Shown: one piece after another, positions 1 to 9,367 of the stretch
Layout: each line of letters begins with the position of its first letter
How positions within the stretch are numbered: position 1 is the stretch's first letter
NCBI RefSeq assembly: GCF_003970495.1
Contig: NZ_RXWW01000021.1
Span: forward strand, 28,374-92,373
Reading direction: 5' to 3'
Origin: Staphylococcus pasteuri
GTDB taxonomy: Bacteria; Bacillota; Bacilli; Staphylococcales; Staphylococcaceae
DNA length: 64,000 bases
Position numbers and translations under genes: made by a program
Notes under the pieces: model-generated
Databases searched by the model: none
Seen by the model: the letters and a program-made list of their open reading frames with translations, nothing else
What the model was told of the DNA's origin: nothing

Positions 1-353
1 GTATTGAACAACAAGCTCAACACATGAAAGATACTTTTGAACAAACTGCAAGTGAACTTGGAGGTCAAGCTCAAGTAGAAATCGAGAAAAGTTATCCTGG
101 TTTCAAAATTAGTGATGATGCCGAAGTAACCAAATTTGCTAAAGCAAGTGCAATTAGTTTAGGTCTTAAAGGTGATACTGTTATTTCTGGTGGTGGATCA
201 GATGGTAGTATTATCAATACTTATGGAATACCGTCTGTCATTTTAGGTGTTGGTTATGAAAATATCCATACTACTAGTGAAAGAATAGCAGTAAAAGACC
301 TTAATTTATTAACAAATCAAGTTCTAAAAATAATTGAACTCGTAGCAGAATAG
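1..353 (+). CDS. M20-family peptidase (tripeptidase T-like), C-terminal part
   Basis: This is the 3' end of a gene that starts before the window; the reading frame is open from base 3. The visible ~117 residues hold the end of an M20/PepT-type zinc aminopeptidase. A glycine-rich GGGSDGS stretch is followed by the closing NIHTTSERI segment, whose His is the usual last metal ligand in this family. It sits directly upstream of gnd, as a tripeptidase homologue does in S. aureus. The substrate cannot be told from this fragment. I see no clear terminator before gnd. Confidence 0.75.
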   Translation, partial: IEQQAQHMKDTFEQTASELGGQAQVEIEKSYPGFKISDDAEVTKFAKASAISLGLKGDTVISGGGSDGSIINTYGIPSVILGVGYENIHTTSERIAVKDLNLLTNQVLKIIELVAE

Positions 354-387
354 CACGGTCAATTTAGTGAAGTAAATACTTAATTTG

Positions 388-396
388 TGATACAAT
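388..396 (+). promoter_or_regulatory. Probable extended -10 promoter of gnd
   Basis: A TGA-TACAAT extended -10 lies about 35 nt before the gnd start. No good -35 is visible, which is acceptable for a TGn promoter. A ribosome-binding site (AGAGAGG) follows before the ATG at 432. Confidence 0.4.
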
Positions 397-431
397 ACTA
401 TTGAAATATTCGAATAAGAGAGGTAAGTAAT

Positions 432-1841
432 ATGACACAACAAATAGGTGTAGTAGGTTTAGCCGTAATGGGTAAAAACCTTGCATGGAACATCGAATCA
501 CGTGGTTACAGTGTATCTGTTTATAACCGTTCAAGACAAAAAACAGATGAAATGGTAGAAGAATCAAAAGGAAAAAGTATCCACCCAACATATTCATTAG
601 AAGAATTTGTTAATTCTTTAGAAAAACCCCGTAAAATTTTATTAATGGTTAAAGCCGGACCTGCTACTGATGCAACAATAGATGGTTTATTACCTTTATT
701 AGATGACGATGATATTCTTATTGATGGCGGTAATACTAACTATCAAGATACAATCCGTCGTAATAAAGCTTTAGCTGAAAGTGGTGTTAACTTTATTGGT
801 ATGGGTGTATCTGGTGGAGAAGTTGGTGCCTTAACTGGTCCTTCATTAATGCCAGGTGGACAAGAAGATGCATATAATAAAGTTAGTGATATCCTTGATG
901 CTATTGCAGCAAAAGCTCAAGATGGCGCTTCTTGCGTAACTTATATTGGACCAAATGGTGCTGGACACTATGTAAAAATGGTTCATAACGGTATTGAATA
1001 TGCAGATATGCAATTAATTGCTGAAAGTTATGCAATGATGAAAGACTTGTTAGGTATGAGTCATAAAGAAATTTCTCAAACTTTCAAAGATTGGAATGCA
1101 GGAGAACTTGAAAGTTACTTAATTGAAATTACTGGTGATATTTTCACTAAATTAGATGAAGATAACGAACCTTTAGTTGAAAAGATTCTAGACACAGCTG
1201 GTCAAAAAGGTACTGGTAAATGGACTTCTATTAACGCATTAGAATTAGGTATTCCATTAACAATTATTACTGAATCAGTATTTGCTCGTTTCATCTCATC
1301 TATCAAAGAAGAACGTGTAAATGCATCAAAATCACTAAATGGTCCAACTGCTTCATTTGATGGTGATAAACAACAATTCTTAGAAAAAATTAGAAAAGCT
1401 TTATACATGAGTAAGATTTGTTCATACGCACAAGGTTTTGCTCAAATGAGAAAAGCAAGTGAAGATCATGAATGGAATTTAAAATTAGGCGAGCTTGCAA
1501 TGATTTGGAGAGAAGGTTGCATTATTCGTGCTCAATTCTTACAAAAAATTAAAGATGCCTATGATAACAATCCAAACCTTGAAAACTTATTATTAGATCC
1601 TTACTTCAAAAATATCGTAACAGATTATCAAGACGCTTTAAGAGACGTTGTTGCAACAGGAGTTAAAAATGGTGTTCCAACACCAGGTTTCTCTGCAAGT
1701 GTAAACTATTACGATAGTTATCGTTCAGAAGATTTACCTGCTAACCTTATCCAAGCACAACGTGACTACTTCGGTGCTCACACTTATGAACGTAAAGATC
1801 GACAAGGTGTATTCCATACACAATGGGTTGAAGAAGAATAA
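432..1841 (+). CDS. gnd: 6-phosphogluconate dehydrogenase, decarboxylating
   Basis: Cytosolic enzyme of the oxidative pentose phosphate pathway. It oxidises 6-phosphogluconate to ribulose 5-phosphate and CO2 with reduction of NADP+. The 469 residues match the family's usual length. The Rossmann motif [12 protein letters not shown] lies at residues 8-19, followed by the GGNTNY and GVSGGEVGA segments of the active site. The C-terminal helical domain is complete and ends in the usual flexible tail. The start follows AGAGAGG. zwf, the first enzyme of the same pathway, lies 3 kb away on the opposite strand. A hairpin terminator follows the stop, so the gene appears monocistronic. Confidence 0.97.
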   Translation: MTQQIGVVGLAVMGKNLAWNIESRGYSVSVYNRSRQKTDEMVEESKGKSIHPTYSLEEFVNSLEKPRKILLMVKAGPATDATIDGLLPLLDDDDILIDGGNTNYQDTIRRNKALAESGVNFIGMGVSGGEVGALTGPSLMPGGQEDAYNKVSDILDAIAAKAQDGASCVTYIGPNGAGHYVKMVHNGIEYADMQLIAESYAMMKDLLGMSHKEISQTFKDWNAGELESYLIEITGDIFTKLDEDNEPLVEKILDTAGQKGTGKWTSINALELGIPLTIITESVFARFISSIKEERVNASKSLNGPTASFDGDKQQFLEKIRKALYMSKICSYAQGFAQMRKASEDHEWNLKLGELAMIWREGCIIRAQFLQKIKDAYDNNPNLENLLLDPYFKNIVTDYQDALRDVVATGVKNGVPTPGFSASVNYYDSYRSEDLPANLIQAQRDYFGAHTYERKDRQGVFHTQWVEEE

Positions 1842-1854
1842 ATAAATTATTTTA

Positions 1855-1886
1855 ACGTCTTACATACATATGTAAGGCGTTTTTTA
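1855..1886 (+). terminator. Intrinsic terminator of gnd
   Basis: A 10-bp stem (ACGTCTTACA with TGTAAGGCGT, one G-U pair) with a 6-nt loop is followed by a run of T. Confidence 0.85.
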
Positions 1887-1945
1887 TAATCTTTTTATTA
1901 CTCCCAAAGATATAAGTAACTGATTTACTATATAAAATAAATATT

Positions 1946-1996
1946 TTGACGACGTTTCATTTTAAAGATAAAATAATTACTAAAGAAACCGGTTTC
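1946..1996 (+). promoter_or_regulatory. malA promoter with LacI-type (MalR-like) operator
   Basis: A -35 TTGACG (1946-1951) and a -10 TAAAAT (1969-1974) are separated by 17 bp. Directly downstream, over the expected transcription start, is a perfect 12-bp palindrome GAAACCGGTTTC (1985-1996). It has the central CG typical of LacI/GalR-family operators. The placement suggests repression by a MalR-like protein. CcpA is less likely, because the centre ACCGGT differs from the usual cre core. Confidence 0.7.
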
Positions 1997-2028
1997 ATAA
2001 CAAAATATTAATAGAGGTGTGTTTTCAA

Positions 2029-3675
2029 ATGACAAAAAATTGGTGGAAAGAGGCAGTAACATATCAAGTATATCCAAGAAGTTTCAAAGATAGTAATAAT
2101 GATGGTATCGGGGATTTACCAGGTGTTATTGAGAAATTAGATTACTTAAAAGACCTAGGCATTGATGTCATTTGGTTAAGCCCAATGTATAAATCTCCTA
2201 ATGATGATAATGGGTACGATATTAGTAACTATCAAGATATAATGGATGAATTTGGTACAATGGATGATTTTAATCGTTTATTGGAAGGAGTTCATCAAAG
2301 AGGTATGAAATTAATACTTGATTTAGTTGTTAATCATACTTCTGATGAGCATCCATGGTTTATCGAATCTAAATCAAGTAAGGACAATCCTAAACGTGAT
2401 TGGTACATTTGGGAGGACCCGAAAGAAGATGGCTCCGAACCAAATAACTGGGAAAGCATTTTTAACGGGTCAACTTGGGAATATGATGAGCATACTGGGC
2501 AATACTATTTCCATCTATTTAGTAAAAAACAACCAGATTTAAATTGGAATAATAAAGAAGTAAGACAAACTGTATTCGATATGATGAATTGGTGGTTTGA
2601 AAAAGGTATCGACGGCTTTAGAGTTGATGCTATTACGCATATTAAGAAAACTTTTGAAGCAGGTGATTTACCAGTACCAGAAGGTAAAACATATGCGCCG
2701 GCATTTGATGTAGATATGAACCAACCTGGTATTCAAGATTGGTTACAAGAAATGAAAGATGAATCATTATCTCAATACGATATTATGACTGTTGGAGAAG
2801 CAAATGGTGTAACACCAGATAATGCCGATGAATGGGTTGGCGAAACTAATGGTAAATTTAATATGATTTTCCAATTTGAACATCTAGGTTTATGGAGTAC
2901 AGGAGATTCACAATTTGATGTTACTGCTTATAAAAATGTATTAAATCGTTGGCAAAAGCAACTAGAAGGTAAAGGTTGGAACGCGCTCTTTATTGAAAAT
3001 CATGACCAACCTCGTCGTGTGTCCACATGGGGTAATGATAGTCAATATTGGTACGAATCTGCCACTAGCCATGCTGTTGTCTATTTCCTTCAACAAGGCA
3101 CGCCGTTTATTTATCAAGGTCAAGAAATTGGTATGACAAATTATCCATTCGAAAGTATAGAAACCTTTAATGATGTTGCAGTTAAAAACGAATACCAAAT
3201 CGTTAAAGAAAATGGTGGAGATGTTAATCAATTATTAGATAAGTATAAAATGGAAAACAGAGATAATTCACGTACGCCTATGCAATGGAATAGCAATAAT
3301 TATGCCGGATTTACCAATGTAGAACCATGGTTCCCAGTCAATCCAAATTATAAAGAAATCAACGTTGCTGACCAATTAGAAGATGAAAATTCTGTTCTAA
3401 ATTTTTATAAATCATTAATTCAATTAAAAAAATCAGCTGATATTTACACATACGGTCAATTTGATTTAATTGATGCTGATAATCCAAATATATTTGCTTA
3501 TACTAGAACGCTTGATAACGAAAAAGTATTAATTGTTGGTAACTTAACTGATAAAGAAAGTAAACTTAATTTAGATGACGACATCAAAGTATTCGATATA
3601 TTACTTCACAATTATGATACTGATGTTAATTTTGATAAGATTCAACCTTATGAAGCTTTTGTGCTTAAAATTTAA
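2029..3675 (+). CDS. malA: Alpha-glucosidase, GH13 (maltose/isomaltose hydrolase)
   Basis: 548-residue GH13 alpha-glucosidase that releases glucose from maltose or short alpha-glucosides in the cytoplasm. The conserved GH13 regions appear in order: DLVVNHTSDEHPWF near residue 100, GFRVDAITH with the catalytic Asp near 200, the acid/base Glu in VGEANG near 254, and ENHDQPR near 324. I chose the ATG at 2029 because AGAGGTG stands about 10 nt upstream. A GTG at 2017 is in frame but overlaps that ribosome-binding site. In S. aureus malA follows the repressor gene malR; no malR is present here, although the operator is. An oligo-1,6-glucosidase or trehalose-6-phosphate hydrolase specificity cannot be excluded. 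Confidence 0.9.
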   Translation: MTKNWWKEAVTYQVYPRSFKDSNNDGIGDLPGVIEKLDYLKDLGIDVIWLSPMYKSPNDDNGYDISNYQDIMDEFGTMDDFNRLLEGVHQRGMKLILDLVVNHTSDEHPWFIESKSSKDNPKRDWYIWEDPKEDGSEPNNWESIFNGSTWEYDEHTGQYYFHLFSKKQPDLNWNNKEVRQTVFDMMNWWFEKGIDGFRVDAITHIKKTFEAGDLPVPEGKTYAPAFDVDMNQPGIQDWLQEMKDESLSQYDIMTVGEANGVTPDNADEWVGETNGKFNMIFQFEHLGLWSTGDSQFDVTAYKNVLNRWQKQLEGKGWNALFIENHDQPRRVSTWGNDSQYWYESATSHAVVYFLQQGTPFIYQGQEIGMTNYPFESIETFNDVAVKNEYQIVKENGGDVNQLLDKYKMENRDNSRTPMQWNSNNYAGFTNVEPWFPVNPNYKEINVADQLEDENSVLNFYKSLIQLKKSADIYTYGQFDLIDADNPNIFAYTRTLDNEKVLIVGNLTDKESKLNLDDDIKVFDILLHNYDTDVNFDKIQPYEAFVLKI

Positions 3676-3689
3676 TTATATTTAATGAA

Positions 3690-3740
3690 AAACATGCCTT
3701 TAATACTGACATATAGTCATTATTAAGGGCATGCTTTTTT
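3690..3740. terminator. Bidirectional terminator between malA and the AraC-type gene
   Basis: A long stem pairs CATGCCTTTAATA-type sequence (3693-3710) with TATTAAGGGCATG (3721-3733). It has T-rich flanks on both sides and lies between convergent genes. Confidence 0.85.
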
Positions 3741-3748
3741 ATACATTT

Positions 3749-4618
3749 TCAATTGTCATAATCATAATTTTCTTGTTCTACAGGTAACCACAGTTGTATT
3801 TTTGTAAAAGGATCATCAAATGATATATCTAATGGGTATACCTCCACATATAAACTATCTCTTTGATAAGGTAAAGTTAATTGCAAACTTGTTTCAATAT
3901 AATACCAAGCTTCATTCACCGTATAATCAATTTCACCTTGTAAATTAAACTTAGCATAATGCCTACCAGGTAGGAATCTACTTTCTAAATGAGCAGGGTA
4001 TCGTTCACTTGGTACACCTACAAAAATTTCTAAACCAGAATCAAGAGGGCAACTTATGACGAATAATTCAAATGGACTTACATCATTATAACGCTGTAAC
4101 TCTTTTAATTGACCATCTAACAACAAATCTTCTAAAAAATCAGGAACATTAAAAGGATTTGATAAATCCTTAGCGTCAATATAACGTGCATATCCAACTA
4201 ACGAAATATCATCAGTCTTTTCATGTCTATATGGATAAGGTGCTCTTTCTGTAGTTGTCAATTTTATATAAATTCGTTCTTGCATTTTGAGTTCATCTTT
4301 TTTAGTTGATGCTTGAATTGGTGAAACGCCATGAAAATCACTAAAGTCATTTGCAAAATCATTTGAATTTGCATATCTATACTTTTTAGCAACATCTACC
4401 AAGCGACTCGCACTATGTTTAACATCTATAGCAGCTAATGTGAGTTTTCTTGCCCGTGCATACGCCTCTGGTGATAACCCTACAATCATTTTAAAAGATT
4501 GTTCAAGGTGAAAGGGGGAGAGACCAACGTAATCACTTAATTCTTGCAAATTAAACGGCTCAAGTAGACGGTCTTCGATATAAACAATTGCCTGTTGTAT
4601 TTGCTTGATAACGTCCAA
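3749..4618 (-). CDS. AraC-family regulator with C-terminal GyrI-like effector domain
   Basis: Two-domain protein of about 289 residues. The N-terminal ~100 residues form an AraC-type double helix-turn-helix (LSDYVGLSPFHLEQSFK; VSPIQA at the end). The C-terminal ~170 residues look like a GyrI-like small-molecule binding domain, the Rob/BmrR arrangement, so it probably responds to a hydrophobic or cationic ligand. I prefer the TTG at 4618 as start because GGAG lies 8 nt upstream. An in-frame TTG at 4642 has no such site and would put the GGAG inside the gene. It is convergent with malA and downstream of zwf. The target genes are not evident from sequence. Confidence 0.8.
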   Translation of the reverse strand: MDVIKQIQQAIVYIEDRLLEPFNLQELSDYVGLSPFHLEQSFKMIVGLSPEAYARARKLTLAAIDVKHSASRLVDVAKKYRYANSNDFANDFSDFHGVSPIQASTKKDELKMQERIYIKLTTTERAPYPYRHEKTDDISLVGYARYIDAKDLSNPFNVPDFLEDLLLDGQLKELQRYNDVSPFELFVISCPLDSGLEIFVGVPSERYPAHLESRFLPGRHYAKFNLQGEIDYTVNEAWYYIETSLQLTLPYQRDSLYVEVYPLDISFDDPFTKIQLWLPVEQENYDYDN

Positions 4619-4711
4619 TATATTCACTCCAATTATTTTCAATCATTAACTTTTATTCTACATTATTTTGACTAAATATACACCTGAAAGCCTATCAATA
4701 AATCAAATTAA

Positions 4712-4812
4712 TAAAAAAGTGAACGACTACAGAAACTGAAATGTTGATGAACTCAACTCACTTGTTTGGAGATAAGATATCAAACATCACAGTTATACTA
4801 TAATCATTCACT
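4712..4812 (-). terminator. Long-loop terminator downstream of zwf
   Basis: On the minus strand a 15-bp stem (4798-4812 with 4718-4732, all differences being G-U pairs) closes a ~65-nt loop. The loop contains a second imperfect stem (AACTG near 4735 with CAGTT near 4790). It is followed on the minus strand by six T at 4713-4718. Confidence 0.65.
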
Positions 4813-4849
4813 ATTTGATTTATTTAGTCACATTTTCAATTTAAACTTT

Positions 4850-6334
4850 TTATTGAATATCGTCCCACCAATGATTACCATCTCTACTTAGTAGTAAGTC
4901 ACTTTCTAATGGACCGTTCGTACCAGATTCATAGTTAGGGAATTCTGGTTCCACCATTGACCATTGTTCTTGAATAGCATCAACAAATTTCCAAGTTGAT
5001 TTAAGTTCTTCCCAATGAGTAAAGTTAGTTGGATCGCCTTTAAGACAATCGAAAAGTAAATTTTCATATGCATCAACTGTATTCATTTTATCTTGTGCAC
5101 CCATAGCATAAGAAAGTTGTACAGGTTCTGTATCAATGCCTTGAATGTTTTTCTTAGCATTTAAATGTAGTGATACACCTTCATTTGGTTGAATATTAAT
5201 AACTAATAAGTTTGAATCTAATAATTTGTCAGTTTGATAATATAAGTTCATTGGAACTTCTTTAAATTCTACAACGACTTGAATCGTTTTAGATTTCATG
5301 CGTTTACCAGTTCTAATATAGAACGGTACGCCTGCCCATCTAAAGTTGTCGATAGTTAATTTACCAGATACAAATGTAGGTGTAATAGAGTCTTCTGCAA
5401 CACGATCTTCATCGCGATAAGCTTTAACTTGTTTACCATCAATTACTCCTTCGCCATATTGTCCACGAACGAAATTCTTTCTAACATCTTGTGGACGTAA
5501 TTGACGCAATGATTTTAATACTTTAACTTTTTCAGCTCGTATATCCTCACTATTCAAACTAATAGGGGCTTCCATAGCTAATAAAGCAACCATTTGTAAC
5601 ATATGGTTTTGAACCATATCTTTTAAAGCGCCACTAGATTCATAATAGCCGCCACGATCTTCTACACCTAAAATTTCTGAAGATGTTACTTGAATATTAG
5701 AAATATATTTATTATTCCAAAGAGGCTCAAACATTGCATTAGCAAAGCGTAATACCTCAATATTTTGAACCATATCTTTACCTAAGTAATGGTCTATACG
5801 ATAAATTTCTTCTTCTTTAAATGAACGACGAATTTGATTGTTTAGTGATTCTGCTGATTTTAAATCACTACCGAATGGTTTTTCAATAACTAAACGTTTG
5901 AAACCACTAGTATTAGTTAATCCAGATGATTTTAAATAATCTGAAATGACTCCGAAAAACTGTGGCGCCATAGCAAGATAAAACAGACGATTACCTTTTA
6001 AACTGAATTGAGTATCTAATTGATTACTAAACTCTAGTAATGATTGATAACTTTCTTCATCACTCACATCATGTTTATGATAAAACACATGTTCCATGAA
6101 TTCATCAATTCGTTGTGTTTCTTTAACGTGATTTTGGATTGACGCTTTAACTTGTTCACGGAATGTATCGTTACTAATATCACGACGTCCAATCCCTATA
6201 ATAGCTATATGTTCATCTAAGTTGTCTTGTTGGAAAAGATGGAAAATGGAAGGGAATAACTTTCTATGACTTAAATCACCAGTTGCTCCGAAAATTGTAA
6301 TTAAACAAGGTATGTGTTTTTGTTTTGTACTCAA
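4850..6334 (-). CDS. zwf: Glucose-6-phosphate 1-dehydrogenase
   Basis: First enzyme of the oxidative pentose phosphate pathway, making 6-phosphogluconolactone and NADPH in the cytosol. The 494-residue protein has the NADP-binding motif GATGDLSHRKLFPS at residues 15-28 and the active-site segment RIDHYLGK. It aligns to its C-terminal WWDDIQ with S. aureus Zwf as I remember it. The start is a TTG at 6334 with GAGG about 8 nt upstream; no in-frame ATG fits the family N-terminus. It is divergent from rnz across 298 bp that contain a strong inverted repeat. gnd lies nearby, but the two are not co-transcribed. Confidence 0.97.
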   Translation of the reverse strand: MSTKQKHIPCLITIFGATGDLSHRKLFPSIFHLFQQDNLDEHIAIIGIGRRDISNDTFREQVKASIQNHVKETQRIDEFMEHVFYHKHDVSDEESYQSLLEFSNQLDTQFSLKGNRLFYLAMAPQFFGVISDYLKSSGLTNTSGFKRLVIEKPFGSDLKSAESLNNQIRRSFKEEEIYRIDHYLGKDMVQNIEVLRFANAMFEPLWNNKYISNIQVTSSEILGVEDRGGYYESSGALKDMVQNHMLQMVALLAMEAPISLNSEDIRAEKVKVLKSLRQLRPQDVRKNFVRGQYGEGVIDGKQVKAYRDEDRVAEDSITPTFVSGKLTIDNFRWAGVPFYIRTGKRMKSKTIQVVVEFKEVPMNLYYQTDKLLDSNLLVINIQPNEGVSLHLNAKKNIQGIDTEPVQLSYAMGAQDKMNTVDAYENLLFDCLKGDPTNFTHWEELKSTWKFVDAIQEQWSMVEPEFPNYESGTNGPLESDLLLSRDGNHWWDDIQ

Positions 6335-6434
6335 GAATAAAACCTCAATTCTATAAAAGATATATGATTATTATATTATATGATAAAGAAAACTTATGGT
6401 CATATAATATGCTTTATTAAAGTTCATAAGCAAT

Positions 6435-6465
6435 TTATCATTTAAATAAATGATAATCGATATCA
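6435..6465. promoter_or_regulatory. Inverted repeat and Fur-box-like sequence between zwf and rnz
   Basis: Perfect 9-bp arms TTATCATTT (6435-6443) and AAATGATAA (6448-6456) are separated by 4 nt. They overlap TGATAATCGATATCA (6451-6465), which matches the 7-1-7 Fur box TGATAATnATTATCA except at two positions. It lies in the shared 298-bp intergenic region. Regulatory function is inferred only. Confidence 0.35.
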
Positions 6466-6632
6466 TACATATTTACCAAATTATACGACTCACAAACATG
6501 TGTAAAACTATGATATGAAATTAAAACTAATACGTTGTACTCAAATGGAATATTGATAATTATATTTTATTTCTTATTATAAAAATTGTCATTATATATG
6601 ATAGAATGAATCGAAGAGAGGGAGGTGTGAGC

Positions 6633-7553
6633 ATGGAAGTCACATTTTTCGGTACTAGTGCCGGACTACCAACTAAAGAGAGAAATACGCAAGCAATTGC
6701 TTTAAATCTAGAACCCTATTCCAATTCAATTTGGTTGTTTGATGTAGGAGAAGGTACCCAACATCAAATTCTTCATCATTCAATAAAATTAGGTAAAGTT
6801 GATCATATTTTTATTACTCATATGCATGGAGATCACATTTTTGGGCTTCCAGGGTTACTAACGAGTAGGTCCTTTCAAGGTGGAGAAAATAAACCTCTTA
6901 CATTAATTGGACCTAAAGGAATACAACAGTATGTAGAAACAACATTATCGTTGTCAGAATCACATCTCAATTATCCAATTACATACATAGAAATCGATGA
7001 ACGTTTAGATTATCATCATGACGGTTTTACAGTTCATGCTGAAATTTTGAATCATGGGATAACGTCATACGGTTATCGATTAGAAACACCTACAACACCT
7101 GGAACAATAGACGTAGAATCACTTAAATCAATCGGTCTTGAGCCTGGCCCTAAATATCAAGAAGTTAAAATGAATGATACTTTTGAATTTAATGGGAAGA
7201 TATACCAATCTGATCAGTTTAAAGGAAATGCTAAATCTGGACCAATTGTTGCTATTTTTGGAGATACCAAGCCATGTCATAACGAACATATCATAGCGAA
7301 AGATGCTGATGTTATGGTACATGAGGCAACATACATTGAAGGGGAAAAGACGCTCGCAAATAGCTATCATCATAGTCATATAGATGATGTCTTTGAACTG
7401 ATGAGCAAAGCAAATGTTAAACAAAGTTTGATAACACATATGAGCAATAGATATACAAAAGAATATATTGATGAAGTTTATAATGAGTTGAAAAATACCA
7501 CAGACACACCTAACTTTACATTCGTTAATGATTTTGACTCATTCAAAATTTAA
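6633..7553 (+). CDS. rnz: Ribonuclease Z (tRNA 3' endonuclease)
   Basis: Metallo-beta-lactamase-fold endoribonuclease that trims the 3' trailer from tRNA precursors lacking an encoded CCA. The 306-residue protein carries the zinc motif HMHGDH at residues 63-68, later His/Asp ligands in FGDTK and HEATY, and the C-terminal SHIDD and LITHMS segments. I chose the ATG at 6633 because GGGAGGTG lies 5-6 nt upstream and the N-terminus MEVTFFGTS is the family start. An earlier ATG at 6606 would bury the ribosome-binding site. cca (42862), which adds or repairs CCA, and rnpB (55739) belong to the same tRNA maturation process. Confidence 0.95.
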   Translation: MEVTFFGTSAGLPTKERNTQAIALNLEPYSNSIWLFDVGEGTQHQILHHSIKLGKVDHIFITHMHGDHIFGLPGLLTSRSFQGGENKPLTLIGPKGIQQYVETTLSLSESHLNYPITYIEIDERLDYHHDGFTVHAEILNHGITSYGYRLETPTTPGTIDVESLKSIGLEPGPKYQEVKMNDTFEFNGKIYQSDQFKGNAKSGPIVAIFGDTKPCHNEHIIAKDADVMVHEATYIEGEKTLANSYHHSHIDDVFELMSKANVKQSLITHMSNRYTKEYIDEVYNELKNTTDTPNFTFVNDFDSFKI

Positions 7554-7556
7554 ATT

Positions 7557-7592
7557 TAAAACGCCACAGAGACAAATTCTGCGGCGTTTTAG
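7557..7592. terminator. Bidirectional terminator between rnz and proC
   Basis: A stem AAAACGCC(A)CAGA with TCTG(C)GGCGTTTT and a 7-nt loop has A/T tails on both sides. It lies between convergent genes. Confidence 0.85.
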
Positions 7593-7603
7593 TATATAAT
7601 AAA

Positions 7604-8416
7604 TTAATCTTCAGTTTTAGATAATTCAACACTGCGATCAACAGCTGCACTTAAACAATCCTCGAAAATAGCTACTAAGTCATATTGAGATAAGGCATCT
7701 AAACCAGCTTGTGTTGTACCACCTTTAGAAGTAATATTCTTTCTTAATTGTTCCATACTTAAATCTGAACGTTCAATCATCTTACTCGTACCTATAATTA
7801 AATTACGTATAGACTCTTCAACTTGATCTTTTTCCAAACCTAATTCAGTACCTGCTTTAACATATTGTTCAAATACATGATATAAAAATGCAGGTCCGCT
7901 TCCAGTTATAGCTGTTACCTGATGTAAATGGTTTTCTGAAACTTCAATAACTGAACCAAATGCGTTAACTAATTCATTAACTTCATCTTTAGATTTAGGA
8001 CCGAAATTGTTAGAGTAACTTATACCTGTTACAGAATGACCTACTTGGGCATTAGTATTAGGCATAATACGTGCTAAAGGATTATTAGTATTCAATTGTT
8101 CTCTAATATAATCAATTGATAATCCAGCCATAATAGAAATAAAACGGTTATTTTCTGTAATTGAATCTTTAATTCTCTCAGCTAAAGCTTCAAAATCATG
8201 GGGTTTAGTGCCTAAAAATACGTAATCTGCATCTTTAAGTAATGCTTCATCATCATAACTATAATTGACACCTAATTTTTCAGCAAAATCTTTTAAAGCT
8301 TTCTCGTTAGACTTATTAGTTAAATAAATGTCATTAGGATCTAAATTACTAGAGTTTATTATACCTGTAAAAATCGCTTGTGCCATATTACCAGCACCAT
8401 AAAATACAAGTTTCAT
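7604..8416 (-). CDS. proC: Pyrroline-5-carboxylate reductase
   Basis: Last step of proline synthesis: reduction of 1-pyrroline-5-carboxylate to proline with NAD(P)H in the cytosol. The 270-residue protein begins with the dinucleotide-binding GAGNMAQAI motif at residues 7-15. It contains the substrate-loop segment GSGPAFLYHVFE and the C-terminal SKGGTTQAGL signature. I placed the start at the ATG at 8416 (MKLVFYG), the usual N-terminus, with AAGGTGA upstream; an in-frame GTG at 8425 is less likely. It is convergent with rnz and divergent from the SDR gene. Confidence 0.95.
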   Translation of the reverse strand: MKLVFYGAGNMAQAIFTGIINSSNLDPNDIYLTNKSNEKALKDFAEKLGVNYSYDDEALLKDADYVFLGTKPHDFEALAERIKDSITENNRFISIMAGLSIDYIREQLNTNNPLARIMPNTNAQVGHSVTGISYSNNFGPKSKDEVNELVNAFGSVIEVSENHLHQVTAITGSGPAFLYHVFEQYVKAGTELGLEKDQVEESIRNLIIGTSKMIERSDLSMEQLRKNITSKGGTTQAGLDALSQYDLVAIFEDCLSAAVDRSVELSKTED

Positions 8417-8521
8417 ATACTTCACATCACCTTCATTTTAATTATAAAATAATGATACTTTAAGAATATAAATATATAGTAACATAAATTGTAAACGGTA
8501 TATACGAAGGAGGGATTAAAC

Positions 8522-9283
8522 ATGATAGGACAACATTATATAGTTACAGGAGGAACAAGTGGACTGGGATTAGAAATTGTACATCAACTTATTAAAAGAG
8601 GTGCTAAAGTAACAATTCTTGCACGTAATATTGAAAAATTTCAGCAAATCAATTTTGGTTCTCAATCCTATTTGGTTGATGTCTTAAAATGTGATTTACA
8701 AAATCAAAATGATATTAGGGCTTTATCGAATAAAATTAAATCTCCAATTCATGGACTAGTGTATAGTTCTGGTTTAGGATATTTTAAATCTTTATCGGCT
8801 CATACAACCGATGAAATCATAGAAACGTATAATATAAATATCATTAGCTTCAATTTACTTTTTAAAATACTAAAACCTCATCTAGTAGAACACGCACATA
8901 TTATAGGCATTTCAAGCCAAGCTGCTTTTGTCACACAAGCGCATGCAGCACATTACGGTGCATCTAAGGCTGCTTTTAACCAAATTCTTAATGCTTTACG
9001 ATTAGAAGAACCACATCTCCATGTGATGACTGTTAACCCAGGTCCAATCGATACACCTTTTCATCAAAAAGCTGATCCGTCATTATCTTATTTTAATCAA
9101 TATCGCTCAATCATGATTAATTCGAAACAACTAGCTTCTAGAATAGTAGAAGGTATCATTTTAGAGAAAGAAGAAATTAACCAACCATCATGGATGCACA
9201 ATATGTTAAAACTATATCAATTAGCTCCAAGATTTTTAGAGAAACATTTTTCTTCATTGTTTAAGAATAAAACGAATCACTAA
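8522..9283 (+). CDS. SDR-family NAD(P)-dependent oxidoreductase
   Basis: Classical short-chain dehydrogenase/reductase of 253 residues. It has the Rossmann motif TGGTSGLGLE near residues 10-18, a catalytic Ser in GISSQAAF, and the Tyr-Lys pair in YGASKAAF. The substrate is unknown. A strong ribosome-binding site (AAGGAGGG) precedes the ATG. An orthologue sits at the same place beside proC in S. aureus. The terminator-like hairpin downstream reads better on the other strand. Confidence 0.85.
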   Translation: MIGQHYIVTGGTSGLGLEIVHQLIKRGAKVTILARNIEKFQQINFGSQSYLVDVLKCDLQNQNDIRALSNKIKSPIHGLVYSSGLGYFKSLSAHTTDEIIETYNINIISFNLLFKILKPHLVEHAHIIGISSQAAFVTQAHAAHYGASKAAFNQILNALRLEEPHLHVMTVNPGPIDTPFHQKADPSLSYFNQYRSIMINSKQLASRIVEGIILEKEEINQPSWMHNMLKLYQLAPRFLEKHFSSLFKNKTNH

Positions 9284-9308
9284 GTAAATAGAATATAATT
9301 CATAAAAG

Positions 9309-9353
9309 AAAAAGAGCCATTAATCAATGTTATATGACATCAATTAATGGCTC
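9309..9353 (-). terminator. Terminator of the aldo/keto reductase gene
   Basis: A perfect 11-bp stem (GAGCCATTAAT at 9314-9324 with ATTAATGGCTC at 9343-9353) is followed on the minus strand by a T-rich run. It may also slow plus-strand transcripts. Confidence 0.75.
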
Positions 9354-9367
9354 AAACTATAATTAAT

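Noticed and set aside
7128..7439. Antisense open frame inside rnz
   Set aside because: It lies wholly opposite a conserved gene, with no start signals or homology.
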